Positions 50,700 to 60,735 are shown, counted from the stretch's first letter. The stretch is DNA of 64,000 bases from Paludibacteraceae bacterium (GCA_905235505.1 CAJOMJ010000016.1:1-64000), one strand, 5' to 3'. Made by a program: numbers and translations. Notes: generated by a model not told the origin, from the letters alone.

Positions 50700-53228
50700 T
50701 CAACTTCCCAACTCTACTATAGTGATTCCTGCTCCCCCTTCGTCAGGATGAGCGTCATGATATGAGAGCACATGCGGCTGCATCTGCAGGTAGTTCCGCA
50801 CCACTTGCCGTAGTGCACCTGTACCCGTGCCGTGAAGAATCCTGACCTCGGCTGCACCCACCATCACCGCATCGTCTATGTAATTCATTATCTGAGTAAG
50901 AGCCTCGTCAGCACGCATCCCTCTGAGGTCAAGCTCTTCAGTGAACTGCATCTTCTTCTTATGTATGTTCTCACTCACATTGGTGGGTACAAAAACTCTT
51001 GACCGCGTCTGCTGCTGTTGCTGTTTGGCTTGCTTGCTACTGACATATTCCAACTGCCTTAGAGCAATATACGATTGGATATTCCCGAATGCCACGAGAG
51101 CCTGTTTGCCGTTCATGCCGAGTACTTCTCCCACCATCGTCTGCCCATGCTTACGAACCCGCGAACCAATGGTTATCGGTTGCTGCTCGGCAGTAGTGGT
51201 CGGTTGCTTGGGAGAAGAAGGTCGCTTCTTGGAGTTACGGTGAGCTTTGGGTGAGCTTTGGGTAGGGTCGTTGACCCGTGATAATGCCGCGTCCCTACGC
51301 ACGTTATTATAGTCATCCTGCCTGATGAGTGTCTTCCACTCTTCAAGCTCGTTTCTTGCTTCACGGGTCCTTTCCCTGTCGGCAGCAGTCTCTTTGATAG
51401 TACGTATTGCGTTCTCTATGAGTGCATTGCTCTTCTGAAGCAGTTGTTCTGCCTCGCCTCGTGCCTTTTCAAGTATCTCGCGGCGTTCTGCCTTTGCACC
51501 CGCCATCTTTTGCTCATACTGTGCAATCTGCTCTTCGAGATATTTCTCCCGCTCATGCACTTTCCTGCGTTTGTCCTCCCAATAGCGTTTATCGCGGGCT
51601 ATATCCTGCAGATGTCGCTCGTAGTCAATATGTTCCTCACCTGCCAACGCTTTTGCACGTGCTATCACATCTGCGGGCAGTCCTGTCTGTTGGGCAATCT
51701 CGAGGGCGAAACTTGAACCTGCCTGCCCCACCGACAGTTGGAAGAGAGGGCGCAACTGACTGCGGTCATACAGCATCGCTCCGTTCACCATTCCCTCCGT
51801 GTCTTCGGCAAAATGCTTGAGATTACTGTAGTGAGTAGTCACTATCCCCATTGGTCTCTTCTTGTTCAACTCGGCAAGCACACTTTCTGCTATCGCCCCT
51901 CCTATAAGCGGCTCCGTTCCCCCGCCCATCTCGTCAATGAGTAGCAGAGTGTCAGAATCACTGTACCTGAGAAATTGACGCATATTACGCAGGTGGGAAC
52001 TATAGGTAGAAAGGTCGTCCTCAATCGACTGCTCGTCACCTATGTCTATGAGCATGTTTCGGAATACGGAGGCTGTGGAATCCTCTCTGAGCGGCACAAG
52101 AAGTCCGCACTGCAGCATATACTGCAGTAAAGCAACAGTCTTCAGGCACACACTCTTGCCTCCCGCGTTGGGGCCTGAGATGACTATCATTCTCTTCTCC
52201 CGCGTAATTCGGATAGTGAGCGGAACTATCTCTTTGTTCTGTTTGCTGAGTCGTGCCTCAAGCAGAGGGTGGCGTGCTTCACGCCAATCTATGCCTGTCT
52301 CCTCCGAGAGTTGAGGCGCAATAGCCCTCTGAGTATATGCCATTTGCGCCTTGGCAATAAGGAAATCCACCCGACCGAGAAATAGTTGCGACTCTTGTAT
52401 TTGCGGCAGTAGCGGGCGTATCTTGTCAGTAAATGCAAGTAGAATACGGAGTCTCTCGCGATGTTCCTCACTCTCAAGCTCACGTATCCTGTTGTTGGCT
52501 TCCACCACTTCTTGCGGCTCTATATACACTGTTTTGCCTGTAGCCGACTCATCGTGTACTATGCCTCCTATCTTGCGTTTGTTCATCGGTGGCACAGGAA
52601 TTACAAGCCTGCCCTCACGCATGGTAGGAGTTACATCACCTGCCACCCACCCTTCCGCTTGTGCTTTTTTCAGCACCGAACCGAGAGCACGCGATGCCGC
52701 CCCCTGTGCCGAGAGAAGACTGCGGCGTATCTCCGACAGTTGCGGTGAAGCATTGTCACGAAGACGGCCATACTTGTCAATGATACTGTCGATATCTGCT
52801 ATTATATTGAGAAGAGACCCTGCCGACAGCAGTTCACATTCTCTCATAATGAGATTGATGTCCGTCAGAAGCGGGAATCGTTGCGGGTCAAGCGAGAGGA
52901 AGAAAGTGCAATATTGTGCAGCCGCATCCAATGCACGGCGCAGTTGATACAACTCCTGTTCGTCAAGAAACAGCCCCTCTACACGAATTCTGCTCATACT
53001 CTGCCGCATATCGTACATCTCACAGCGAGGCAGAGCAAGAGAACTGTCAGACAGAACGTTAAGCATCTGCTGAGTCTGATTGAGCATGAAAGAGACTTCA
53101 TTAAAATCATTGGAGAAAGTCATCTTGTCAACCTGCTCACGACCTATCGGGAAAGTGCAAAGTGAGAGCAGTTCCGCCCTCAACAAATGGAAATCTATCT
53201 TATGTTCGAAATTATCGGGGTAAAGCAC
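50700..53228 (-). CDS. mutS2: Endonuclease MutS2
   Basis: The product has 842 residues, starting with GTG at 53228. MutS core and ATPase: Walker A SGPNAGGKSV (about 349-358), LLIDEMGGGTEP, and the ST-x-T-T-H-Y-like VTTHYSNLKHFA. A long coiled coil with KOW-like linker follows. The C-terminal Smr domain has the LDLRG motif (ELDLRGMRADEAL) and HGTGTGALR. Family members act on branched DNA or on collided ribosomes. It is the third gene of the operon starting at 54625. Confidence 0.96.
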   Translation of the reverse strand: MLYPDNFEHKIDFHLLRAELLSLCTFPIGREQVDKMTFSNDFNEVSFMLNQTQQMLNVLSDSSLALPRCEMYDMRQSMSRIRVEGLFLDEQELYQLRRALDAAAQYCTFFLSLDPQRFPLLTDINLIMRECELLSAGSLLNIIADIDSIIDKYGRLRDNASPQLSEIRRSLLSAQGAASRALGSVLKKAQAEGWVAGDVTPTMREGRLVIPVPPMNKRKIGGIVHDESATGKTVYIEPQEVVEANNRIRELESEEHRERLRILLAFTDKIRPLLPQIQESQLFLGRVDFLIAKAQMAYTQRAIAPQLSEETGIDWREARHPLLEARLSKQNKEIVPLTIRITREKRMIVISGPNAGGKSVCLKTVALLQYMLQCGLLVPLREDSTASVFRNMLIDIGDEQSIEDDLSTYSSHLRNMRQFLRYSDSDTLLLIDEMGGGTEPLIGGAIAESVLAELNKKRPMGIVTTHYSNLKHFAEDTEGMVNGAMLYDRSQLRPLFQLSVGQAGSSFALEIAQQTGLPADVIARAKALAGEEHIDYERHLQDIARDKRYWEDKRRKVHEREKYLEEQIAQYEQKMAGAKAERREILEKARGEAEQLLQKSNALIENAIRTIKETAADRERTREARNELEEWKTLIRQDDYNNVRRDAALSRVNDPTQSSPKAHRNSKKRPSSPKQPTTTAEQQPITIGSRVRKHGQTMVGEVLGMNGKQALVAFGNIQSYIALRQLEYVSSKQAKQQQQQTRSRVFVPTNVSENIHKKKMQFTEELDLRGMRADEALTQIMNYIDDAVMVGAAEVRILHGTGTGALRQVVRNYLQMQPHVLSYHDAHPDEGGAGITIVELGS

Positions 53229-53270
53229 GGTACTGAAGAGTTGTTAGTGAAAGGTGATAAGTTATTTCAT

Positions 53271-53564
53271 TTAACCAAGAAGTCGGATATCGCTTATAAT
53301 GTCGGCACCAACATGTTGATTGAGTCTCTCAACGAGTTGCTGACGCGCAATGAACAACTCCTGACGGAGGGCGGCAGAAGTGATTCTTACGAGCAATACT
53401 CCATTTTTAATTTCTATCTTTCCTGTATATTTAGCCACAAGCGGACCCATCAGTTCAGGCCATGCCTCTACCAACCGATGCTCTAACAACGGCTTCTCCA
53501 ATCCTTGTTCACGCAAAAACTGCGCTACCACCGCACCTACCTGTTCTGTGTTCTGACGACGCAT
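53271..53564 (-). CDS. dciA: DUF721/DciA-like protein
   Basis: The product has 97 residues. The DUF721 core is seen in VEAWPELMGPLVAKYTG and LLVRITSAALRQELFIARQQLVERLN. DciA proteins load the replicative helicase in bacteria without DnaC/DnaI. It is separated by 42 bases from mutS2 and 11 bases from the glucosaminidase gene. Confidence 0.88.
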   Translation of the reverse strand: MRRQNTEQVGAVVAQFLREQGLEKPLLEHRLVEAWPELMGPLVAKYTGKIEIKNGVLLVRITSAALRQELFIARQQLVERLNQHVGADIISDIRLLG

Positions 53565-53575
53565 GATAGATATAG

Positions 53576-54625
53576 TTATCGCAACTTAAGTTCTTGGTTC
53601 ACTGTCACGTTTTGTCCTTCCTCTATACCGTTGAGACGATAGATGGATTTCAGTTGCACACCTTTGTCCTGTGCTATCTGCCAAATGTTCTCATCACGTT
53701 TCACACGGTATGTTGCATAACGCTTCTGCGCCTTCTTTCGTTTGGGATAGAGATATACCTTGTCGCCTTCGTGAAGCTCGTAGCGCGGATTCACAATGTC
53801 ATTGTAGCGGCGCAGAGTCTTCTCATATATATTATACTCGTATGCCAAACTTGCGAACGTGTCGCCTTGACGGGCAACAATATATTTGCTTCCGTTATTG
53901 CGCATTACCTTATGTTCTGCCACAAGGTCAACTGCTGCCATCTTGCGGGTTTCTTTCTTCCTGCGGAAAGCATTCTCTACAAGGTCTTCAGGTTCATCTG
54001 TTTCTGTTGTCTCGGCTTGCTTTGTCTTTGAGGCAGTGCTTGATGAGTAGGTCGTTGAAGAGGTATTCTGCTTGGAAGATTGCGATGATGTTTTTTGAGA
54101 AGACTTGCCTGCCTTCGTATCTGCATCTACATCGTACTGCGTGAGATTATAGTCCTCTATTATTTTGATGAGTTTTGTGGCATAGCCCGGATCAGTGGCA
54201 TAGCCGCAACGCTTAAGTCCGTGAGCCCACCCTTTATAGTCGGTCTGCTCAAGCCTGAAGAGCGATTCATATCGCTCACGAAGAAGAAACTGCGAGTGGT
54301 CTTCAAAACTTTGCTCGGCATGTTTGTACTTGCGGAAGCAATCGTCTTTCTTGTCATCATCCTTAAGATAAGTCTCGCCTGTCCAATTCGAGCACTTGAT
54401 ACCGAAATGGTTGTTGGCACTAACGGCAAGGTCGCTTCTGCCTGCAGCACTCTCAAGCAGACCTTGGGCAAGGGTGATAGACGCAGGTATGCCATGTTTC
54501 TTCTGCTCTTGCTGCGCCAACTTGTAGTACTTCTCAATATAGTCAAGATAGTATTTATTGGTGGTCTGCGCAAAAGAGCAAAGACAACTAATGATTGCAA
54601 TGAACAATAAAAATCCTTTTCTCAT
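53576..54625 (-). CDS. Glucosaminidase (GH73) with LysM domains
   Basis: The product has 349 residues from the ATG at 54625 (MRKGFLLFIAIISCLCSFAQ). After the signal peptide, the mannosyl-glycoprotein endo-beta-N-acetylglucosaminidase domain (about 30-170) has the catalytic Glu in ITLAQGLLESAAGRSDLA, with NNHFGIKC and CGYATDPGYATKLI. A Ser/Thr/Lys linker follows. Two LysM modules complete it (IVARQGDTFASLAYEYNI; YRVKRDENIWQIAQDKGV). It cleaves peptidoglycan. Confidence 0.93.
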   Translation of the reverse strand: MRKGFLLFIAIISCLCSFAQTTNKYYLDYIEKYYKLAQQEQKKHGIPASITLAQGLLESAAGRSDLAVSANNHFGIKCSNWTGETYLKDDDKKDDCFRKYKHAEQSFEDHSQFLLRERYESLFRLEQTDYKGWAHGLKRCGYATDPGYATKLIKIIEDYNLTQYDVDADTKAGKSSQKTSSQSSKQNTSSTTYSSSTASKTKQAETTETDEPEDLVENAFRRKKETRKMAAVDLVAEHKVMRNNGSKYIVARQGDTFASLAYEYNIYEKTLRRYNDIVNPRYELHEGDKVYLYPKRKKAQKRYATYRVKRDENIWQIAQDKGVQLKSIYRLNGIEEGQNVTVNQELKLR

Positions 54626-54646
54626 AACTACTGAAATTAAATCGTG

Positions 54647-54678
54647 CAAAGTTAGTGCTTTTTTATCAAATAAGCAAG
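54647..54678 (-). promoter_or_regulatory. Promoter of the glucosaminidase-dciA-mutS2 unit
   Basis: CTTG (54675-54678) and TAACTTTG (54647-54654) have a 20-base gap on the minus strand. It lies just upstream of the ATG at 54625 and near the 3' end of pnuC. Confidence 0.65.
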
Positions 54679-54696
54679 TTTACATTTCGTGCGACA

Positions 54697-55299
54697 TCAG
54701 TTTTCATTTATGCTTCTGCTCCAATTATGCCAACCGTACACGCAATTACCACACCAAAAAACATATTGGGCGACGAGGCACCAATTGCCTGCTCTTGCCC
54801 ACATGACAACAGACAACATATCAACCACAAGCCAAAGAAACCAATGCTCCCGATATGCCAACATCATCATAATCTGAGCGAAGATAGCGGGTACGGTGGT
54901 GAAAGCATCAAGCCATGGTTGGGAGTCATTAGTATAATTATGCAGAAACCATCCTGTCAAGTACGACAACAATATACATACAACAAGCAGCAACATCAGC
55001 ATTGGCATCGAGAGCCGCACAGGCATTAACCGGGCAGAATCAGAACGGGATATACCATAATGTTTTTTCCACACATATATTGCCACCAACTGAGAGCAGA
55101 AATAGAATATATTGATTGCCACTTCTCCATAAAGCCGCTCTATGTAGCATAGGTAGAGGTATGTCAGTATCTGCAGAAAACCAAAGATAAACGTTGATAT
55201 TTTTCCTTGGGCACAAAGTATTACAGAGATTATGCCTGCTATGCCGCTCACCACTGCCACAGGATTCTCGGGTTGCAGAGAGAACACCACTACCTGCAC
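54697..55299 (-). CDS. pnuC: PnuC-like nicotinamide riboside transporter
   Basis: The product has 200 residues from a GTG at 55299. The PnuC fold is seen in PVAVVSGIAGIISVILCAQGK, FGFLQILTYLYLCYIERLYGEVAIN and the C-terminal WFLWLVVDMLSVVMWARAGNW. It takes up a vitamin B3 derivative. The frame stays open upstream to 55395 and encodes FVAGRTWFDWCFLALGILVQ, which completes TM1, but no ATG, GTG or TTG occurs there. The GTG start would cut TM1 in half. The real start may be a rare codon (ATC at 55384-55386, ATA at 55366-55368 or CTG at 55300-55302). Confidence 0.85.
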   Translation of the reverse strand: MQVVVFSLQPENPVAVVSGIAGIISVILCAQGKISTFIFGFLQILTYLYLCYIERLYGEVAINIFYFCSQLVAIYVWKKHYGISRSDSARLMPVRLSMPMLMLLLVVCILLSYLTGWFLHNYTNDSQPWLDAFTTVPAIFAQIMMMLAYREHWFLWLVVDMLSVVMWARAGNWCLVAQYVFWCGNCVYGWHNWSRSINEN

Positions 55300-55417
55300 C
55301 AGTATTCCAAGCGCGAGAAAGCACCAATCGAACCATGTGCGACCGGCTACGAACTCGGAGTATAATATGTTGTCAGAGTGTTTGATAGCGGGAAATTATA
55401 TTCAGTTGCAATTATAA

Positions 55418-57469
55418 CTATTTCTTCTTTGCTGCATCTTTGATGATGTCACGCGGTTTCTGTTCTTCCATTGGTATCTCAAGATAGTTGAAAGTCTCTT
55501 CGAAGTCCCAATTGGCACGCAGAGTGAGTTTCGAAGAAAAATAATACACAGGTTCGGGCTGACGATGGGTTTGATAATCGCCTGTTGTCCAAACTGAGTC
55601 CCCGTTGAGGTCCATATAAAGGCGCACATAATAACTCTTAGGCGAGAGATATTCAAATTTGACTCCCTCGGGCAATGCACGGGCAGTACGCACAGGTGTG
55701 TCCTTATCGTCAAGAATCTGAATCATTGCATTGGAGTCAAATGGTTCTATCTTTATTGTCAGCGATGAGTATTCATCCAAAGTACGGGTCTTGAACTCTG
55801 ACTTGTATGCATTGTTGACTGCACCATAAATGTCAGTCACTGCTGCCGAATCTATATTAAGCCGGTACGAAGTGTCGGGCTCCCAATCACGACTGATAAC
55901 CCAATGCATATACGAAGAGTCAGCAGGAAGAATTTCCACCTTAAGCGGCTTAGGCACAGTGTCAAACATTTGATACAGATGAATGCTGTCGGCAATAATC
56001 CTGCTTATAGGAGTGGAAGTGTTTATAGTCAGAGGTGAATAAATCTCGAAGGGAGAACGTGCATTGCTGCTGAAAGTGACAAACTGTTGCTTCTTTTCTT
56101 TCTCCAATTTCTCTCGTACCTTGTCAGATAATCTCGGTGCTCTGTACAATGCCCGCACCGTATCAGTTACCCACTGCAACTGATAGAGCGAATCCGTCTT
56201 CTGATACTTAATCTCAAATATGAGCGTATCCTGCATGATAATCGCAGAGTCAGTCAGCCAGTAGGTGATAGTGTCATGCGTGGTATTAAACTGACAGAAG
56301 GCAATACTATCAAGTCCGTATTTCACTTCAGGCACCATAAGAGTGGAAGTATCAGGCAAGAGCAATGTGTCGGCTTCCACAGGAGCGGGCAAGCTATCTG
56401 TTTTTACAGAATCTATCGGGATAGTCTGCTCCGCGAGGACTAACTCTTTTTGTTTCTTGCTTTTCTTTGTTCGTTTCTCTTTCTTTGCCTTTTTCTTGTC
56501 AGAAGCAGACGTCTGAGACAGCTCTTCCGCCTTCAGAACTTCCGCAGTATCAAGCAGTCGCAGTTTAGGAAGTGAGTCTTGCGACGCAGAAAAGGTGAGA
56601 GTAAAGAAGTGGCGCTCTTCCCGGGTAAGGCGTTGGAAATAATGGTGCTGTTTATTCTCGTTGAAATACATAAGTACAAGGTTTGCAGGTCCGCAGAAGG
56701 TTTCTGACACTTGTTTTATGGTATCTATCGTAAGCGAATCTTTCCAAAGTGTGTCAAGTGTAAGCTCGCTAAAGCAGAACGGGGAAATGAGAGTGTCATA
56801 CATTGCAAGCCCCTCACCGGGTTGATATACATAGTCTTTACTCACATCATTGAGTGCATAGACACGATATTCTCCGGGATGTATATTCTTGATTGTGAAC
56901 TCACCATTCTCATCTGTCTTCGCAATTCTTGTAAAAGGAATCTTCAACAGGGCGCTGTCTTCGTGATTGCTGTGTATTCCCACCACAATGCCACTTACGG
57001 GGTTGAGGTCTTCTGCATTTAGAAGCAGACCCGATACTTCGATAGAGTCAATCACATCGCCCGTCGAGAAACTGAAAAAGTAGTTTTTTATCGGGTTGCG
57101 CTCGTTGTTGTCGCAGATGGCAGAGCCGAAATCAATGGTATAGGTCGTGGAGTCGCGCAGGTCTTCATCAAAGGTTACTGTTACTTTCTTCCCCACTGCC
57201 TTTACCTCCGGCGGACGTTGCTGCGGTGGAGAGATAAGAACATTCTCGGCAACCTTGTCAAGCTGAACATACTCATTAAGCTGTATTTCTATTTGCTTGT
57301 CGTGGAAATTGACGGAACCGTTCTTGGGCGTCTCTTTCAGTATCACCGGCGGTGTTTCATCCTTAGGACCGCCCTGCGGACCTATTCCACGGTTGGCACA
57401 TGCAGAAAACCACAGCAGCAATATGCTGATAGTCAGAAATAATATGAACTTGGATGTAGAACTTCGCAT
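55418..57469 (-). CDS. Bacterial Ig-like (Big_5) domain lipoprotein
   Basis: The product has 683 residues. The lipobox ends in FSAC (Cys near 24), followed by ANRGIGPQGGPKDETPP, the standard start of this Bacteroidota family. An Ig-like Big_5 domain (about 40-135: FDEDLRDSTTYTIDFGSAI) comes next, then a carboxypeptidase-regulatory-like module (GEFTIKNIHPGEYRVYALND). The middle is Lys/Pro-rich. Late beta-rich modules recur (DTSYRLNIDSAAVTDIYGAVN). It is an outer-membrane-anchored structural protein of unknown role. Confidence 0.9.
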   Translation of the reverse strand: MRSSTSKFILFLTISILLLWFSACANRGIGPQGGPKDETPPVILKETPKNGSVNFHDKQIEIQLNEYVQLDKVAENVLISPPQQRPPEVKAVGKKVTVTFDEDLRDSTTYTIDFGSAICDNNERNPIKNYFFSFSTGDVIDSIEVSGLLLNAEDLNPVSGIVVGIHSNHEDSALLKIPFTRIAKTDENGEFTIKNIHPGEYRVYALNDVSKDYVYQPGEGLAMYDTLISPFCFSELTLDTLWKDSLTIDTIKQVSETFCGPANLVLMYFNENKQHHYFQRLTREERHFFTLTFSASQDSLPKLRLLDTAEVLKAEELSQTSASDKKKAKKEKRTKKSKKQKELVLAEQTIPIDSVKTDSLPAPVEADTLLLPDTSTLMVPEVKYGLDSIAFCQFNTTHDTITYWLTDSAIIMQDTLIFEIKYQKTDSLYQLQWVTDTVRALYRAPRLSDKVREKLEKEKKQQFVTFSSNARSPFEIYSPLTINTSTPISRIIADSIHLYQMFDTVPKPLKVEILPADSSYMHWVISRDWEPDTSYRLNIDSAAVTDIYGAVNNAYKSEFKTRTLDEYSSLTIKIEPFDSNAMIQILDDKDTPVRTARALPEGVKFEYLSPKSYYVRLYMDLNGDSVWTTGDYQTHRQPEPVYYFSSKLTLRANWDFEETFNYLEIPMEEQKPRDIIKDAAKKK

Positions 57470-57490
57470 ATATGTAGTTTACTATTGATG

Positions 57491-58771
57491 TTATCTCTGT
57501 TCCTCAGGGTTGATGGTGAATATCTGCCAACCGATATCGCAACTATAACAACGGTTGAGCAGGCAATAATTCTGATACAGGTGAATGAATGTCTGAGTAT
57601 CTGCAGCATTGGCGAATCTGAAACCCAGCATCTTCCATCGGTCGATTATGTTGTTCTTCTCTGCCGGAATACGTTGCAACAGGTCAAATGCAGCAGTCTG
57701 CCCTGCCGTGTCATTACGGCTCTTTGAATACGCATACTTATATGGCACAACGGTATTTATCAGCAAGAGGTCAATAGTCGGCTTCCCAAGCACAGGATTC
57801 ATCTTGGGCGACTGCGCACCGAAACGATAGTGAGTCTGCCAATATGGCGAAGGTTCACACAGGAATAACTCCCGCAGAATATCAACATCCCCCTCTTCCA
57901 TCAGATGTGAGAACAAGAACTCCGTCTGATTCAGCAATGCCGCAAATTGTGCAATCCTCCGATGCGGGAAATTCTGCGGTCGCATGCGCAGCAACTTCCA
58001 CATAGAGCCGTCTATCGGTTTCAAACCGAACTTCTTTTGCAGGAAACCGTATTCTTCAAGCAGGCTCTGAGCGTAAGAGTCCGTAGCTGTATGTGGTGTT
58101 AGCAGACCTGATTGTCCGAACAACATAGCCTCCAGTTGGAACAAGTTGTCGCGGTGTTTGTTGATATACGCCAAAGGAAGACTCTTCGCAAGAAGTTCAA
58201 AAGGCACTCCGTTGTTGTGGAATCCGAAATTATGGGCGAGGGTTATATAGAAAGCCTCTTCCCAGTTGTTTGCCGTACGCTTAAGCAGTTCGCCAATGGC
58301 ATCTGTCTTCTTCGACATACGGTCGCAGAGAAGTTGATGCCGCCAGTCTGCCGTGCAAAGGTCCTGACTCTCTGCAAGACGGTCCGAACACAACGAAAAG
58401 CGGTCTATTAAGAGTTGCTCCAGTTGCTCTTCCGCATGCGGATACTGCAATTCACATTGCGGAAGCGGCTGACCTTTCGAATTGAACACCTGTCTGTCTG
58501 CACGACGGCATACATGCAGTATCAGATTATCATATTTGGGGTCTGTGTCGTGATGATGTCTATACCAGTCGGAAGCAAGAATATGAATTTCCACATTTCC
58601 TACCCAAACTACTCCGTCAATCCTGATCTTGGCATTGGTAAAATCAGGCCCTGCATCAGTATTATGGACACCTGCGTCTATAACCTCCACCCGACGGCCG
58701 TCGGTGGTCATCTGCGGAAAAGCAAGAAAAGCCTTGCGTTGCCATATATAGTGAAGCAGTATCTCGGGCAT
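57491..58771 (-). CDS. DUF2851 family protein
   Basis: The product has 426 residues. It begins PEILLHYIWQRKAF and has VIDAGVHNTDAGPDFTNAKIRI, VGNVEIHILASDWYRHHHD and LILHVCRRAD, the hallmarks of DUF2851. The family is confined largely to Bacteroidota, and its function is unknown; the His/Asp pattern suggests a metal-dependent or nuclease-like fold. It lies 21 bases upstream of the Ig-like lipoprotein gene in the same direction. Confidence 0.9.
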   Translation of the reverse strand: MPEILLHYIWQRKAFLAFPQMTTDGRRVEVIDAGVHNTDAGPDFTNAKIRIDGVVWVGNVEIHILASDWYRHHHDTDPKYDNLILHVCRRADRQVFNSKGQPLPQCELQYPHAEEQLEQLLIDRFSLCSDRLAESQDLCTADWRHQLLCDRMSKKTDAIGELLKRTANNWEEAFYITLAHNFGFHNNGVPFELLAKSLPLAYINKHRDNLFQLEAMLFGQSGLLTPHTATDSYAQSLLEEYGFLQKKFGLKPIDGSMWKLLRMRPQNFPHRRIAQFAALLNQTEFLFSHLMEEGDVDILRELFLCEPSPYWQTHYRFGAQSPKMNPVLGKPTIDLLLINTVVPYKYAYSKSRNDTAGQTAAFDLLQRIPAEKNNIIDRWKMLGFRFANAADTQTFIHLYQNYCLLNRCYSCDIGWQIFTINPEEQR

Positions 58772-58836
58772 TGCTCTTAGTTGTAGGTATTTATCAGTTC
58801 TCTTATTGTACAGAGTCTCAATTCTAATTCTTAACC

Positions 58837-59487
58837 TCAGTCTGTTCGGAACCTGCGGAATTCATAGCCTTCTGACAAGAGATATTCTATCACACGGGGC
58901 AGAACGGGAAGCATCTGATTCTGCGCTTTCAGAGAATCATGAAAGACAATAATCGAACCCGGGCGGACATACTTCCTGACTATATCAAGTATGCGGTCGG
59001 GAGTATAATTCCTGTTGTAGTCGTGAGTTAGTACATCCCACAGAACTATGGTATGTGTCTTGAGCAGCCTCCGCTTCTGACTCGGTCGCATTCTGCCGTA
59101 TGGAGGGCGGAAAAGATGAAGGTTTGCTTCACCCTCCGGCAGAGTGCGGTCAATATACTCATCCGCAAGAGCCGCATCCGCTATATAACCCTCTGTCTTG
59201 GTCTGAAATCCTGCAATATGGTGAAAGGTATGATTACCTGCAGCATGACCTTCCTCCACTACCCTTTTGAACACATCGGGATATTTTCTAATGTTGTCCC
59301 CCACACAGAAGAATGTAGCCTTGACATTGTAGTGTGCAAGAATATCAAGCACTTGCGGCGTCACCTCAGGAATACATCCATCGTCAAAAGTAAGATAGAC
59401 AGTCTTTTCTTCTGCCGGCATTCGCCAAACAACGCCCCCATAGAGGCGTTGTAAGGCTGTCGGTATTTGATAAAGTAGGCTCATCAA
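58837..59487 (-). CDS. Polysaccharide deacetylase (NodB homology)
   Basis: The product has 216 residues. The NodB motifs are TFDDG (33-37), GNHTFHH (84-90) for the metal His pair, RPPYGR (Arg/Pro loop), VLWDVLTHDYNR and IIVFHDS. All catalytic residues are present. It removes acetyl groups from N-acetyl sugars, probably peptidoglycan. The start ATGA overlaps the stop of the ROK kinase gene by 4 bases, which implies translational coupling. A second ATG follows directly. Confidence 0.93.
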   Translation of the reverse strand: MMSLLYQIPTALQRLYGGVVWRMPAEEKTVYLTFDDGCIPEVTPQVLDILAHYNVKATFFCVGDNIRKYPDVFKRVVEEGHAAGNHTFHHIAGFQTKTEGYIADAALADEYIDRTLPEGEANLHLFRPPYGRMRPSQKRRLLKTHTIVLWDVLTHDYNRNYTPDRILDIVRKYVRPGSIIVFHDSLKAQNQMLPVLPRVIEYLLSEGYEFRRFRTD

Positions 59488-60440
59488 AGTTCCCAGGCAA
59501 GAGCAGAAGCGCCGAGAACAGCGGCATCAGACTCCTTGAGGTCGGAGAAAAGAAGTTTCACTTTGCCCTTCCAGTGAGGTAGCACATTTGCCTCCATTGC
59601 CTCACGCACAGGTTTCATAATAAAATCACCCGCCTTGGTCAGACCGCCGAACATGATGATTGCCTCAGGAGCGGAGAATGCAATGAAATCCGCAAATTTC
59701 TCACCAAGATAGCGACCCGTAGTATTGAATATCTCAATAGCCACCTTGTCACCCTCAACAGCGGCATCATATACATCTTTCGATGTTATATTGTCAATGT
59801 CAAGTTTGCGGAGCAGTGTGTCCTGCGTTGTTGTGCTTATTATCTCTTTTGCGGTACGGGCGACACCTGTAGCCGAAGCGTATGCCTCAAGGCAACCGTA
59901 TTTGCCGCATCCGCAAGGACGACCGTTGTGACGCACAGCTGTAGTGTGACCGAGTTCACCGGCAAAGCCGTCGTGACCATACACCACCTTGCCGTCTATC
60001 ACTATACCCGAACCGACACCCGTGCCCAGAGTTATCATTATGAAGTTCTTCATACCGCGGGCGGCACCATAGGTCATCTCACCCATTGCAGCCGCATTGG
60101 CGTCATTCGTAATACTTGCCGGCACACCGAACTTGTCGGTAAGCAACTGCGCAAACGGCACTACACCCTTCCATGGCAGATTCGGAGCAAACTCTATATT
60201 GCCCGTATAGTAATTGCCGTCAGGCACACCCGCACCAATGCCGCGGATTGTCTCAATCCCGCCTACTGAATCAATGATCTTCATCATCTCTTCGTGCAAA
60301 GCGTCAATATATCCATTGATTTCGGGATACTGCTGCGTCTTGATAGAAGAACGGGCAATCACGTGACCACGCGCATCAACCACACCAAACACTGTGTTGG
60401 TGCCACCCATGTCGATGCCTATTACATAAGGTTTTTCCAT
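59484..60440 (-). CDS. glk: ROK family glucokinase
   Basis: The product has 318 residues. The N-terminal phosphate loop is VIGIDMGGTNTVFGVV and the ROK signature appears as GHDGFAGELGHT. The zinc-binding CGCGKYGCLEAYAS (CxCGxxGCxE) is intact. It phosphorylates glucose to glucose 6-phosphate, feeding the isomerase encoded elsewhere in this window. It is coupled to the deacetylase gene by a 4-base overlap and is expressed from 60522-60553. Confidence 0.93.
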   Translation of the reverse strand: MEKPYVIGIDMGGTNTVFGVVDARGHVIARSSIKTQQYPEINGYIDALHEEMMKIIDSVGGIETIRGIGAGVPDGNYYTGNIEFAPNLPWKGVVPFAQLLTDKFGVPASITNDANAAAMGEMTYGAARGMKNFIMITLGTGVGSGIVIDGKVVYGHDGFAGELGHTTAVRHNGRPCGCGKYGCLEAYASATGVARTAKEIISTTTQDTLLRKLDIDNITSKDVYDAAVEGDKVAIEIFNTTGRYLGEKFADFIAFSAPEAIIMFGGLTKAGDFIMKPVREAMEANVLPHWKGKVKLLFSDLKESDAAVLGASALAWEL

Positions 60441-60521
60441 GATAATTTGTAATTTATTGGTTTATATTTGATTTATTTACTCCTAAGTTACTATCCTGCA
60501 CTTGCAGCATATTTTATTTTG

Positions 60522-60553
60522 CAAAGATAACACTTATTTCCCAAATGAGCAAT
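60522..60553 (-). promoter_or_regulatory. Promoter of glk-deacetylase
   Basis: TATCTTTG (60522-60529) is a perfect -7 box on the minus strand; the -33 box is a weaker ATTG (60550-60553) at a 20-base gap. The rest of the 60441-60772 gap holds only the gltX promoter and repeated short tccacattt units. Confidence 0.6.
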
Positions 60554-60704
60554 AGTGATATGAAAATAAGTCAAAAAAGACATTGCCCACACCTCCCCTG
60601 CCGTCATCATGTGGATTTCACCAAGCCGTCATATAGCCGTCTCTATGCTTACTCTTTTCCACATTTCCACATTTCCACACATAAATTTATGGTTGCATAT
60701 TCTC

Positions 60705-60735
60705 TTTGCAGTTTCCAACTTTCTTCGTATCTTTG
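60705..60735 (+). promoter_or_regulatory. Promoter of gltX
   Basis: TTTG (60705-60708) and TATCTTTG (60728-60735) have a 19-base gap. The leader is about 35 bases. Confidence 0.8.
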
